Shown piece after piece: positions 53,563 to 62,966 of a stretch of 64,000 nucleotides of DNA. Under the pieces are notes generated by a model that ran no database searches, was not told the DNA's origin, and worked only from the letters and a program-made list of their open reading frames with translations. The number at the start of each line of letters is the position of its first letter. Within the stretch, counting starts at the first letter, position 1. This DNA is from Gillisia lutea (GTDB lineage Bacteria > Bacteroidota > Bacteroidia > Flavobacteriales > Flavobacteriaceae). The position numbers were made by a program, and so were the translations under genes. The stretch is from positions 186,001 to 250,000 of the forward strand of contig NZ_JAKGTH010000008.1 of the NCBI RefSeq assembly GCF_021568705.1, given 5' to 3'.

Positions 53563-55416
53563 ATGCCCGTAACTGCTTCAAATAATACGAAACTTATTAA
53601 GCAAATTTTAACAACTTTAAAGGAAACTAATAGGGTGATGTGTAGCCTGCCGGGTGAAGGTTTTTTACATCTAGAGAATGACCTTCCTTTCCTTCTCATA
53701 TACCGGAAGAAAAAAGAGAGTGACCCAGGAACGATGAGGCTAGTAAAAAGTGCCGGTTCTTACTTAATTATTGGTTTAGAAGAAGTGGAAAGTACTGCTG
53801 AACTGATCTATAACTTAACCGACTATCTTTCAGCTATCTATAAATCCTTCCTGCTATTGGAAATTTACAGCGGTCCACCACAAAGTAATAACTTCATTAT
53901 AAAAGGTCCGTTACAAAAAACAGAAAGTACCCTTCAAATATTTCAAAAAGAATTCAATTCAATTCCCAGTCATAAATATGGACTGAACTTGAATGCAAAT
54001 ATTAAGGAAACAAAAAATAGGCAGGCAGAAAATGAAAAAGCTTTATTGGATCTAACAAGATTGAAAAACTCTGGAGGACTGCTTATTGGAATTGAAGTTC
54101 CTCCAGTTTATAAAAGTGAAGAAAACCATTTATATCCAGTTTTCTTCAGGCAATTTCGAGATCATTTCTCTCGTGTGATCCAAAAAGGGGTATACGATTT
54201 TATAAGAGTACAAACCTCATCAGGCATACTCAGTTATACCGCTTTGGGAAAACGAAACGTACATGATGAAGTTTTCAAAATTGATAAACAACTCACTGAA
54301 ATAGAATCTTCTTATCAATTTCTGCTATTAGTGTCCCCGGTAAACATCCGGCAAATGAGAGAAACTTTTTTTGAAAGCAATTTCACTAAACTTCCAGAGT
54401 ATCATTATCGATTACTACCAATTGATCCTGATTTGTTAAAACGAAAACTTTTTAATTTAAGAATAGACGAAATAGATGATCCTGCCCTCTCTCACTTATA
54501 TAATGAGAAACGCAGAGAACTGGATATTCAAATTAGTATGCTAAACGAAAGAGGAACCAAAGATTTCTTTTATAACAGCATTCGACTCTATCAGAGAGTA
54601 GATGATAATTTAAAGTATGAAGCACAACAAATATTAGAACAGGTTCCAGAAAGTCTTGAGGAAGATGCTTCAGTTTTGATTGATGCTAAAGAATTTTGTG
54701 CACTTGCACGAAAGGAATTTGAATACTTTAAATCTCAGGATGCTAACTTCACCAGTAAGGTTCATATTCGTGAAGATGTAAATATAATGATGGTCTCTCA
54801 AGGGGAATTGTATGTGCCAGCAGATTATAAATTATCCCTAACAAGTGCCAAGGCTCTAATACAACACGAAATAGGCACTCATGCCCTAACCTATTACAAT
54901 GGAAAACAACAACCCCTTAGCCAACTGGCAGTTGGGCTAGCCGATTACGACCCACTTCAGGAAGGCATAGCGGTGTTATCTGAATATCTTATAGGCGGTC
55001 TCACAGGAAACCGGTTAAGAGTTCTGGCTGGCCGAGTAAAGGCTGGTGCGGCTGTACTGGAAGGAGCAACTTTTCAAGAAGTTTTCAGAATGTTATTGAA
55101 AGATTATAATTTTTCCAGGGAACGAGCATTTAATATTACTTCCAGAGTATTACAGGGCGGCGGATTTATTAAAGATATTATCTACCTGAAAGGATTGGTA
55201 CATGTTATAAAGTACATGAAAGATGGTGGGCAACTAGAGCCGTTGTTAGCGGGAAAATATGCATTAAACCACTTAAAAATTATTGAAGAACTTACCGAGC
55301 GGAAAATTTTAAATACTCCCAAGATAAAACCCAGATATCTTGAATTAGACGATTATAACCAGAAATTAAGTAAAATTAGAGAGGGCATGCCTCTCTCACA
55401 AATGATAACCAAATGA
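53563..55416 (+). CDS. DUF1704 zinc metallopeptidase (QEGLA-motif, tyrosine-carboxypeptidase-like)
   Basis: 617 residues, soluble, no signal peptide. The C-terminal half has HEIGTH at 435-440 (HExxH zinc site) and LQEGIAVLSEY at 465-475, the QEGLA motif, whose Glu is the probable third ligand. This is DUF1704, the family that includes the eukaryotic microtubule-associated tyrosine carboxypeptidases. The N-terminal half has strand and helix segments without a recognised fold. It heads a three-gene operon; its stop overlaps the next start (ATGA). It likely trims a C-terminal amino acid from an unknown peptide. Confidence 0.87.
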   Translation: MPVTASNNTKLIKQILTTLKETNRVMCSLPGEGFLHLENDLPFLLIYRKKKESDPGTMRLVKSAGSYLIIGLEEVESTAELIYNLTDYLSAIYKSFLLLEIYSGPPQSNNFIIKGPLQKTESTLQIFQKEFNSIPSHKYGLNLNANIKETKNRQAENEKALLDLTRLKNSGGLLIGIEVPPVYKSEENHLYPVFFRQFRDHFSRVIQKGVYDFIRVQTSSGILSYTALGKRNVHDEVFKIDKQLTEIESSYQFLLLVSPVNIRQMRETFFESNFTKLPEYHYRLLPIDPDLLKRKLFNLRIDEIDDPALSHLYNEKRRELDIQISMLNERGTKDFFYNSIRLYQRVDDNLKYEAQQILEQVPESLEEDASVLIDAKEFCALARKEFEYFKSQDANFTSKVHIREDVNIMMVSQGELYVPADYKLSLTSAKALIQHEIGTHALTYYNGKQQPLSQLAVGLADYDPLQEGIAVLSEYLIGGLTGNRLRVLAGRVKAGAAVLEGATFQEVFRMLLKDYNFSRERAFNITSRVLQGGGFIKDIIYLKGLVHVIKYMKDGGQLEPLLAGKYALNHLKIIEELTERKILNTPKIKPRYLELDDYNQKLSKIREGMPLSQMITK

Positions 55417-56462
55417 AAATATGTTTTGTAGTTAATGGTGTAGACACAGAAACCTGTGGCACCACAGTTCATATCATGTATGAAGCTTTTAAAAGAAAGC
55501 ACGAGGTATTTATGATGGGAGTTGGAGATTTCAATTTTCGCCATGACGAAGCGATAAGTATTAACAGCACCTATTTATCTAAAAAAGATGAGCCGAAGAG
55601 TCCCGAGGAGTATTTAGAGCTGTTACAGGGAGAAAAAGCAAAGCATACCACCATTGTTGCAAAAGATCTGGATGTGCTTTTTATACGAAATAACCCTACC
55701 GAGGAAGGCTCTTCCAGACAATGGGCAGAACAAGCAGGAGTAGCTTTTGGAAGAATGATACAACAAGAAGGCGTTCTAGTTCTAAATGATGCCTATGCTC
55801 TATCCAACGCTTTTATTGATAAACTGTATTTTGAAGAATTACCAAGTGATATCAAACCCGCTTCTTTGATTACTCGGAAAAAGGAAGATATTCTGGATTT
55901 CTTTGAAAAGCATAAAAAGAAAATGGTGCTTAAACCTTTAGAAGGTTCTGGAGGAAGAGACGTATATCTAATAGATAAAAACGAAAAGAACCTGAATCAA
56001 ATTATAGATAATATAATTGCACAAGGTTATGTTATCGCTCAAGAATTCTTACCTGCGGTAAAAGATGGAGATATTCGGGTATTACTCATGAACGGGAGAG
56101 TAATGGAAAAAGATGGTACTTATGGAATTATAAGAAGAGTGAGTGGCGAAGGGGAATTTAGAAGCAATTTTTCTCAAGGAGCTTCTGCAGATAATAGTCC
56201 GCTCACCGATGCAATGAAAAAGATTGTAGAAATCACTGCGCCAAAACTTATTAGAGACGGGTTATTCTTTGTAGGGTTGGATATCGTTAAAGATAAATTG
56301 ATAGAGATAAATGTATTAAGTCCTGGAGGTTTAGATCACTTCCAAGACATTGGCTTACCTAATTTTAGTGATGTTATCGTAGAATCTATTGAAAAGAAAG
56401 TTGAATATAAACGTTTGTACGGCAATAAAATCTCAAATAGAGAATTGGCGACAATGGTTTAA
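55413..56462 (+). CDS. Glutathione-synthetase-like ATP-grasp ligase
   Basis: 349 residues. The pre-ATP-grasp part opens MKICFVVNGVDTETCGTTVH; the ATP-grasp core has KKKMVLKPLEGSGGRDVYLI (nucleotide-binding Lys and Gly-rich loop), VIAQEFLPAVKDGDIRVLLMN and the metal ligands in VGLDIVKDKLIEINVLSPGG. This resembles GshB, but bacillithiol-making Flavobacteriia normally lack glutathione, and no gamma-glutamylcysteine ligase is nearby. It probably joins an amino acid or small amine to a carboxylate. It overlaps the upstream gene by four bases (ATGA). Confidence 0.87.
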   Translation: MKICFVVNGVDTETCGTTVHIMYEAFKRKHEVFMMGVGDFNFRHDEAISINSTYLSKKDEPKSPEEYLELLQGEKAKHTTIVAKDLDVLFIRNNPTEEGSSRQWAEQAGVAFGRMIQQEGVLVLNDAYALSNAFIDKLYFEELPSDIKPASLITRKKEDILDFFEKHKKKMVLKPLEGSGGRDVYLIDKNEKNLNQIIDNIIAQGYVIAQEFLPAVKDGDIRVLLMNGRVMEKDGTYGIIRRVSGEGEFRSNFSQGASADNSPLTDAMKKIVEITAPKLIRDGLFFVGLDIVKDKLIEINVLSPGGLDHFQDIGLPNFSDVIVESIEKKVEYKRLYGNKISNRELATMV

Positions 56463-56476
56463 CAAAAAAACTAATA

Positions 56477-57373
56477 ATGAATAATTCCAGAATTATAGGA
56501 ACCTATACCCGTGGAGAAAAAGGACCATTATTATTTATTACAGCAGGTGTGCATGGAAATGAGCCTTCAGGAGTAAATGCTTTAAAAAAAGTTTTTAGAC
56601 AGTTAGAAGTCGTAAAACCTACCATAAGGGGAACAATTGTGGGCGTGAAAGGGAATACTAACGCATTACAAAAAAATGTGCGGTACATAGATGAAGATTT
56701 AAATAGAACCTGGACAGAAGATAATATATCGAATAAAAAGACCGAGAGTAGTGAACAAAAGGAAATGGAAGAGATTATCGCTATTCTCAAAGATTTTCCT
56801 GAAGATGAGTTCACCCATCGTTATTTTATGGATTGCCATACTACTTCTTCCGATAGTTTACCATATGTTTCTGTGCAATTGGTAAATGACAATAATGAAT
56901 GGGCTCACAAATTTCCTACCTATATCGTTCAAGGGTTTAGCGATATCGTTTATGGAGCAATAGATCATTACTTAAGCAGAATTGGAATAACAGGTTTCAC
57001 TTTTGAGGCAGGACAACATGAAAGTCTCACTTCTGAAGAAAATCATGAAGGTATAATTTGGTTAGCCTTAAAGGAGGCTTGTAATTTAGAATTAAAGGCC
57101 ATTCCCGGATATCCAGAATGTATTGAGAACTTTTCAAAGAAGAATGCTCCAGATCAAAAAACATTCAAAATAATATACCGGCATGGCTTGGAGGAAACAG
57201 ATATCTTCATGATGCAACCGGGATACAAAAATTTCCAGGAAATCAAAAAAGGGGAATTACTTGCTATTCAAAACGGTAAAGAAATTACCAGTGACTGGAA
57301 TGCCAGAATATTTATGCCCCTCTATCAATCTCAGGGAAATGATGGCTTTTTTGTAATCCAGGAAGTTGATTAA
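56477..57373 (+). CDS. AstE/aspartoacylase-like zinc deacylase (M14 family)
   Basis: 298 residues. AGVHGNEPSG gives zinc ligands His26 and Glu29, YIDEDLNRTW the substrate-binding Asn-Arg, MDCHTTSSD the third ligand His121, and FEAGQH the catalytic Glu177. The family removes succinyl, acetyl or aminoacyl groups (succinylglutamate desuccinylase, aspartoacylase). It lies 14 bases after the ATP-grasp gene and closes the operon. It likely works on the molecule the ligase makes. The substrate is not known, and no other arginine-catabolism genes are here. Confidence 0.87.
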   Translation: MNNSRIIGTYTRGEKGPLLFITAGVHGNEPSGVNALKKVFRQLEVVKPTIRGTIVGVKGNTNALQKNVRYIDEDLNRTWTEDNISNKKTESSEQKEMEEIIAILKDFPEDEFTHRYFMDCHTTSSDSLPYVSVQLVNDNNEWAHKFPTYIVQGFSDIVYGAIDHYLSRIGITGFTFEAGQHESLTSEENHEGIIWLALKEACNLELKAIPGYPECIENFSKKNAPDQKTFKIIYRHGLEETDIFMMQPGYKNFQEIKKGELLAIQNGKEITSDWNARIFMPLYQSQGNDGFFVIQEVD

Positions 57374-57377
57374 GTTC

Positions 57378-58517
57378 CTATTCAAACTCTAGACAAACAG
57401 GAGTTTTAGCATTTAATGGTGCTGTAGTACTTGTTAAAACTCCTGTTTCTTCATCTATTTTAAAAATAGAGATGTTACTGGAATCCTGATTGGCCGCATA
57501 TAAATAATTACCTTCCGGAGATATTCCAAAATTCCTTGGTGTTGCTCCCATAGTATCGGTAAAACCAATTATTGTTAATTTCCCAGTTTTTTGATCCACT
57601 TTAAAGCCGGCAATACTATTATGCCCTCGATTTGAAGAATACAAAAATGCTCCGCTAGGGTGAATATGGATGTCTGCTCCTGAATTCTTTCCTTTAAAAT
57701 CTGTAGGAAGTGTAGATATGGTTTGAACAATGTCCAATTCTCCGTTATCTCCTATTTTAAAGACATTTATAGTACTATTAAGCTCATTTATAGAATAAGC
57801 AAAATGGTTATTCTTTGAGAAGGTAAAATGACGTGGCCCTGCCCCCTTAGCTAACTTCGCAAACTTCTGTTTATTTGGGGTAAGCCTTCCTTTCTCAGCA
57901 TCTAAATCATATATCCAAATTTTATCGTTTCCAAGATCAGCAATATACGTATGCTTATTATTCGAAGATATGCTAACCGAATGAGAATGCGCTTTCTCAG
58001 GATTTTCAATATCAAGATGTTGCTGTTTCTTTAAAACTCCATCGGCATTCTTCTTATACATCATTACCACACCACCAATATAATTGGAAACAAAAACATA
58101 TTTTCCAGTTTTATCAATGGCTATATGGCACGGCGCTATACTTTCGGTAGAAAGCTTACCAATCTCTGTTAAGCTCTTATCGCCATTCACTCTATAAGAA
58201 TATATATATCCTGAAGTTCCTCCTAATTCACTTACCGCATACAGGTTTTTACCATCATTTGATAATTTTACAAATGATGGGTTTGTAATCTCGGCAAGAG
58301 TTTTACCAGGAGATAGACTGCCATTTTTTTTATTCTGCAAAATAGAATATATTCCTTCTGCCTTTCCATCCACATGGCCTTCCTTTTGAGTATAGCTACC
58401 AACATAAATGGTATTTTCGTTAGACTTGTCAGTTTTATTCTGGCTATTAACATTACTTACAGAAAAAAAGATGACACCTATTAAGATATAGGATAGTACG
58501 CGCATGGATATTTTCAT
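57378..58517 (-). CDS. Exported lactonase-family beta-propeller protein
   Basis: 379 residues with a signal peptide (to about 26). A seven-bladed propeller of the 6-phosphogluconolactonase YbhE type: YVGSYTQKEG near the start, NPSFVKLSNDGKNLYAV, APCHIAIDKTGKYVFVSNY, AHSHSVSISSNNKHTYIAD, GPRHFTFSKNNHFAYSINE, and TPRNFGISPEGNYLYAAN. Export argues against a pentose phosphate role and for a periplasmic lactone or sugar-related substrate. It converges on the AstE-like gene with four bases between stops. ATG at 58515-58517; an in-frame ATG lies four codons on. Confidence 0.87.
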   Translation of the reverse strand: MKISMRVLSYILIGVIFFSVSNVNSQNKTDKSNENTIYVGSYTQKEGHVDGKAEGIYSILQNKKNGSLSPGKTLAEITNPSFVKLSNDGKNLYAVSELGGTSGYIYSYRVNGDKSLTEIGKLSTESIAPCHIAIDKTGKYVFVSNYIGGVVMMYKKNADGVLKKQQHLDIENPEKAHSHSVSISSNNKHTYIADLGNDKIWIYDLDAEKGRLTPNKQKFAKLAKGAGPRHFTFSKNNHFAYSINELNSTINVFKIGDNGELDIVQTISTLPTDFKGKNSGADIHIHPSGAFLYSSNRGHNSIAGFKVDQKTGKLTIIGFTDTMGATPRNFGISPEGNYLYAANQDSSNISIFKIDEETGVLTSTTAPLNAKTPVCLEFE

Positions 58518-58556
58518 TTCAAAATTATTTTAAGAGGTTTAGTATCTACTATTATA

Positions 58557-59639
58557 TTACAGCCACTTTTTTCTTTGGAAATAATACAGCATTGCCAAAA
58601 ATATCACAATCATTACTCCCCACAGAATAAAGTAGCTATACTTATACTGGAGTTCCGGCATATATTCAAAGTTCATTCCATAAATACCAGCAATAAAAGT
58701 AAGGGGGATAAAGATAGAAGCCATAATGGTTAGTACTTTCATTACTTCGTTCATCTTATTGCTAATGGTAGTCATATACATATCCATTAGGCCCCAGGTC
58801 ATTTCCCTATAGATCTCAATATTTTCTGAAACCTGAATGATATGATCATAAAGATCGCGTATATAATTTTGCGTTTTATCCTCAATGAGGTTATTATCAA
58901 TTTTTTCCAGTCTGCTTATTACTTCCCTAAGAGGAAAAACTGCTCTTCTAATTCGCAACACTGTTCGCTTCAGTTCCTGAATTTCAAAAGTTATATCATC
59001 ACTGGGCTTGGCCACAAAAAGCTGTTCCTCTAAAATTTCAATCTTATCGCTAATTTCTTCAATTACCACAAAATAATTATCAATTATAGCGTCTAATAGA
59101 GTGAACATCAAATAGTCTGATCCATTATTCCGTATTCGACCTTTGGCATTACTAATTCGATCTCTCACCCCATCAAAAACATCACCATCTGCTTCCTGAA
59201 AAGTGAGTATATAATCTTTTCCAATAACAATGCTTATATGCTCATTCTCTAATTCACCATTGGTTTTATGATATAGCATTTTGGCCACTACAAACAGATA
59301 ATCCTGATATTCATCTATTTTGGGACGCTGATTGGTGTTTACAATATCTTCGATTATCAAGGGATGAAGTCCGTAATACTTCCCCAGTTTTTCAATCTCC
59401 TGAGTATTATAAAGTCCGTTAATATTGATCCAGGTTATTTTATCTTCATTTTCAAAATTGAAGGCATCTTCCGGATTGTTTGAGAGATACCTGTCAAAGC
59501 TCAGTTTATTATAATCTATCACTTCCAACTCGATCTCTAAAGACTCCTTTCTTCCCACATAGGTAGCAGTTCCCGGAGCTTGATTTAATGACTTTGTGGA
59601 CTTTGGCCTTTTCTGAAAGTGTCGTTTGCGTTTTGCCAT
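58557..59639 (-). CDS. corA: CorA-type Mg2+/Co2+ transporter
   Basis: 360 residues. A long cytoplasmic alpha/beta and coiled-coil part (IEEISDKIEILEEQLF, LRIRRAVFPLREVISRLEK) is followed by two C-terminal helices with the signature YGMNF between pore helix and loop (IAGIYGMNFEYMPE). Forms a pentameric channel for divalent cations. The basic N-terminus (MAKRKRHFQKRPK) is typical of the Bacteroidota form. ATG at 59637-59639. Confidence 0.94.
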   Translation of the reverse strand: MAKRKRHFQKRPKSTKSLNQAPGTATYVGRKESLEIELEVIDYNKLSFDRYLSNNPEDAFNFENEDKITWININGLYNTQEIEKLGKYYGLHPLIIEDIVNTNQRPKIDEYQDYLFVVAKMLYHKTNGELENEHISIVIGKDYILTFQEADGDVFDGVRDRISNAKGRIRNNGSDYLMFTLLDAIIDNYFVVIEEISDKIEILEEQLFVAKPSDDITFEIQELKRTVLRIRRAVFPLREVISRLEKIDNNLIEDKTQNYIRDLYDHIIQVSENIEIYREMTWGLMDMYMTTISNKMNEVMKVLTIMASIFIPLTFIAGIYGMNFEYMPELQYKYSYFILWGVMIVIFLAMLYYFQRKKWL

Positions 59640-59813
59640 GTACTTCTATAGTTTATATAAATATAAAAATTCCTGAGTTGCAAATAGAAAAATCGAAGTA
59701 ACACAATTTTTAATGAATAATATAACGGGAACTTCACAAAAAATCACACCCTAGTAATTAGGGTAAATTTTCAAATTTTCATATCCATATTAGTGTATTA
59801 TATATAGTACCCC

Positions 59814-59821
59814 TAACTTTG
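59814..59821 (+). promoter_or_regulatory. Candidate promoter -7 element (TAACTTTG) at recQ start
   Basis: Exact TAnnTTTG match ending four bases before the recQ ATG. If used, the transcript would begin at or next to the start codon. No -33 TTG at standard spacing, so modest confidence. Confidence 0.35.
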
Positions 59822-59825
59822 TAAC

Positions 59826-61925
59826 ATGGAAGAAAAGCGACTTTTAAGCACTTTAAAAGAGTATTTTGGGTATGATAGTTTTAGACCGCTGCAAAAGAAA
59901 ATAATCACTTCAATTTTTGAAGGTAAAGATAATATGGTAATTATGCCCACCGGTGGCGGGAAATCTATTTGTTATCAATTACCAGCCCTTTTACTTCCAG
60001 AGCTCACACTGGTAATTTCTCCTTTAATTGCTTTAATGAAAGACCAGGTAGATGGACTTACAGCCAATGGAATTTCTGCAGCTTTTATAAATAGTACCCA
60101 GACTGAAAGTGAACAAGAGGATATTTACAAGCGAATTGAAGAGAATAGCCTTAAACTTTTATATGTTGCCCCGGAAAGTCTTCAAATTATAGATAGATTC
60201 CTGTCTGATGGTAAAATTAGCCTCATTGCCATAGATGAAGCTCACTGTATCTCCAGCTGGGGGCACGATTTTAGACCTGCTTATACCCAATTGGGGTATT
60301 TAAAAAATAGGTTTCCCTCCACTCCTATTGTTGCATTAACAGCTACTGCCGATAAAGCTACACGGGAAGATATTTGCAATCAGTTAAACATTCCTCATGC
60401 TCAAAAACATGTGGCTTCCTTTGATAGAAAAAATTTGAGTCTGGAAGTACGACCCGGTACAAAACGATTAGAACAGATACTTCAGTTTGTGGAAACCCGT
60501 AAAAAGGAAAGTGGAATTATTTACTGTTTAAGTCGAAAAAATACCGAAGAAGTTGCTGCTAAATTAAAAGCAAAAGGTTTTAAAGCCGAGGCATATCACG
60601 CAGGTTTAGGACACGAGGAACGAACGCAGATACAAGATGATTTCATTAACGACTCCAAACAAATTATTTGTGCCACCATTGCCTTTGGAATGGGGATAGA
60701 TAAATCGAATATCCGCTGGGTTATCCATTACAATATGCCAAAAAATCTGGAAGGTTATTACCAAGAAATTGGTAGAGCCGGGAGAGATGGTTTGGCTTCT
60801 GAAACAATGTTGTTTCACAGCTATGCTGATGTGGTGCAGCTTCAAAAGTTTGCCAGTAATTCTAAGAATGAAGCAGTGCAAATAGCAAAATTGGATAGAA
60901 TGAAGCAGTATTCTGAAGCGCTTACCTGCCGAAGAAAGATCCTGCTTAATTATTTTGGAGAGCTCAAGCAGGAAGATTGTGGAAATTGTGATATCTGCAG
61001 AAATCCCCCGCAATTCTTTGATGGTACCATACTGGCCCAAAAGGCACTTTCCTGTATCTATAGATTGAAAGGAGCTGAACCAATTACTGTTCTAATAGAT
61101 GTATTAAGAGGCGCTCAAAATGAAGCGGTACTTGAAAAAAACTATCAGCAGCTAACCACCTATGGAATTGGAAAAGAAACCTCCTGGAGAGACTGGCAGC
61201 AATATATAATTCAACTGATAAATCTGGGCTATATTGAAATAGCTTTTCACAAACACAATCATCTGCAACTTACAAGCCTTTCAAAAGCGGTACTATTTGA
61301 AAGTAAAAAAGTGCAACTTGCTAAGATTCCTACCCAGCAGGAAATACAGGAATCTGCTGAAAAAGTTTCAAAAAGTAAGGATAATTCTCTTTTCGAGAAA
61401 TTACGTCAGCTTCGCTTAAAATTAGCACAGGAAGAAGGCATTCCCGCATATTTAATCTTTAATGATGCAACATTAAAGGAGATGGAAAAAAAGCGGCCAA
61501 TGACTGACGATGATTTTATGCAGATTAATGGTGTGGGAAGAAAGAAAATGCAGGATTATGGCTATCAGTTCATAAAGGAGATCATTGCGTTTAGCAAAGA
61601 GAAAAGAACTAAAAAGAAAACTTCTAAGGGGAATACATTTAAAGCTACTAAAGAATTGTTAGACGAAGGCTTGAGCGTTGAGGAGATTGCAGTTAAAAGA
61701 AAGTTAGCTACTACAACGGTTTATTCTCATTTGGCAAAATTATATGAAGATGGAGAGCAAATAGATCTTCATCAATTTGTATCTGGACCCGACCTGGAAG
61801 CTGTTAGAAAAGCCCAAATTGAACTTGAAGATCCACCGGCTTTAAAAACATATTATGAACACTTTGAGGAGTCAATTTCTTACTGGAGCATACGCCTGGC
61901 ACTAACAATATTAAAGAAGGAATAA
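59826..61925 (+). CDS. recQ: ATP-dependent DNA helicase RecQ
   Basis: 699 residues. Helicase core with FRPLQKKII (motif 0), MPTGGGKSICYQLP (Walker A, Lys46), IDEAHCISSWGHDFRP (DEAH and the RecQ aromatic loop) and IGRAGRDG (motif VI). The RecQ-Ct zinc domain has CRRKILLNYFGE and CGNCDIC; an HRDC domain follows (SLFEKLRQLRLKLAQEE ... QINGVGRKKM). The last 90 residues form a helix-turn-helix domain (LSVEEIAVKRKLATTTVYSH) found in many Bacteroidota and Firmicutes RecQ. Unwinds DNA 3'-5' in repair and recombination. Confidence 0.96.
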   Translation: MEEKRLLSTLKEYFGYDSFRPLQKKIITSIFEGKDNMVIMPTGGGKSICYQLPALLLPELTLVISPLIALMKDQVDGLTANGISAAFINSTQTESEQEDIYKRIEENSLKLLYVAPESLQIIDRFLSDGKISLIAIDEAHCISSWGHDFRPAYTQLGYLKNRFPSTPIVALTATADKATREDICNQLNIPHAQKHVASFDRKNLSLEVRPGTKRLEQILQFVETRKKESGIIYCLSRKNTEEVAAKLKAKGFKAEAYHAGLGHEERTQIQDDFINDSKQIICATIAFGMGIDKSNIRWVIHYNMPKNLEGYYQEIGRAGRDGLASETMLFHSYADVVQLQKFASNSKNEAVQIAKLDRMKQYSEALTCRRKILLNYFGELKQEDCGNCDICRNPPQFFDGTILAQKALSCIYRLKGAEPITVLIDVLRGAQNEAVLEKNYQQLTTYGIGKETSWRDWQQYIIQLINLGYIEIAFHKHNHLQLTSLSKAVLFESKKVQLAKIPTQQEIQESAEKVSKSKDNSLFEKLRQLRLKLAQEEGIPAYLIFNDATLKEMEKKRPMTDDDFMQINGVGRKKMQDYGYQFIKEIIAFSKEKRTKKKTSKGNTFKATKELLDEGLSVEEIAVKRKLATTTVYSHLAKLYEDGEQIDLHQFVSGPDLEAVRKAQIELEDPPALKTYYEHFEESISYWSIRLALTILKKE

Positions 61926-61934
61926 CGTGCCTAA

Positions 61935-62720
61935 CTATTCAAATTCTATTTTATTAAGAATTAATCCGGAAGCGGGGGCAATATAATTGGTTATCTGTTC
62001 ATTTTCGGGTAGTAAACTCGCCTTAATATCTTCTAAATTTATCTCCCCTTTCCCCAATTGTATTAAGCTTCCCATCATCAATCGTATCTGGTATCTTAAA
62101 AAACCTGCACCGCGTACTCTATACACATAGCTTATATCAGGAAAAAAATTGGCCGTATATATGGTGTTCACAATTATTTCGGAGGTTAAAATGCTACGCT
62201 CAAATTTTGTAGTGGAAGAAGGGTCGGCACAGTAATTCCTGAAGTAGTGAGTGCCCTCAAAAATTTTTGCACCTTTCTTCATTAATTCGATATCTAATTC
62301 CTCTTGAATATTTACCATCAAGGGAGCACAAAATGGATGATTCTTTTCGTTATAAGAAAAGAGATACAGATATTCCTTTAGCTTGGAATTTTGAATGATA
62401 TTGAAACTATCATCTACTTCCATCATGCTAATAGCCCTGATATCTTGAGGAAGATTTTTATTGAAAACTTTTAAAAAATCATCTATATCATTAATAGGAT
62501 TTTCATATATGAACAACTCGAATGCAGCCTCATTTGCTGATACCATAGCATCTGTCCTACTCGCACCCAATATTTTAAGCCTACGTTCTGGCAATACATA
62601 TTTAAAGGTTTTTTTGATAAGCCCCTCTACCGTTTTGAACTTTGGCTGGCGTTGCCACCCATGCAATCGGTATCCTAAATATTGTACTTTAAAAAGATAA
62701 TTATAACGTTGTGCCTGCAA
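61935..62720 (-). CDS. TruA-like tRNA pseudouridine synthase, divergent
   Basis: 261 residues with the TruA fold: YLGYRLHGWQRQP at the N-terminus, LGASRTDAMVSA with the catalytic Asp57, and the C-terminal FLRYQIRLMMGSLIQLGKG. TruA isomerises U38-U40 in tRNA anticodon arms. The canonical active-site loop RTDxGVHA reads RTDAMVSA here, so this may be a paralogue with a changed target. The start is TTG at 62718-62720. It converges on recQ with nine bases between stops. Confidence 0.8.
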   Translation of the reverse strand: MQAQRYNYLFKVQYLGYRLHGWQRQPKFKTVEGLIKKTFKYVLPERRLKILGASRTDAMVSANEAAFELFIYENPINDIDDFLKVFNKNLPQDIRAISMMEVDDSFNIIQNSKLKEYLYLFSYNEKNHPFCAPLMVNIQEELDIELMKKGAKIFEGTHYFRNYCADPSSTTKFERSILTSEIIVNTIYTANFFPDISYVYRVRGAGFLRYQIRLMMGSLIQLGKGEINLEDIKASLLPENEQITNYIAPASGLILNKIEFE

Positions 62721-62966
62721 GAAATATAGTTTCTACGAAGATATAAAATTCAACTTCTTTATAGATAATTATTGCTACCGCGTTCATATTTTCAAAACAT
62801 TACTAAAATTGAAAAAATCACATTTTTAACACTTAAGTATCGTGTTAGTTAATTATTATGCTATTTTTAAAAAATATTGTCTAATTGACTATAATACCCC
62901 AAAAAATATGTCAATAGAGAAAGTAATTGAATGTAATTTAAAAATAGATACCTCAAATTATATTAA

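Noticed and set aside
55413-56462. Calling the ATP-grasp protein glutathione synthetase
   Set aside because: No gamma-glutamylcysteine ligase nearby, bacillithiol gene present, and the operon partners are peptidase-like; only the broad family is supported.
57384-57406. AAACTC/GAGTTT inverted repeat near the end of the lactonase gene
   Set aside because: Six-base arms, 11-base loop and no T-run; likely chance in coding sequence.
62827-62847. TAACAC/GTGTTA inverted repeat upstream of the outer-membrane protein gene
   Set aside because: Short arms with a nine-base loop in very AT-rich DNA; no promoter or T-run in a meaningful place.
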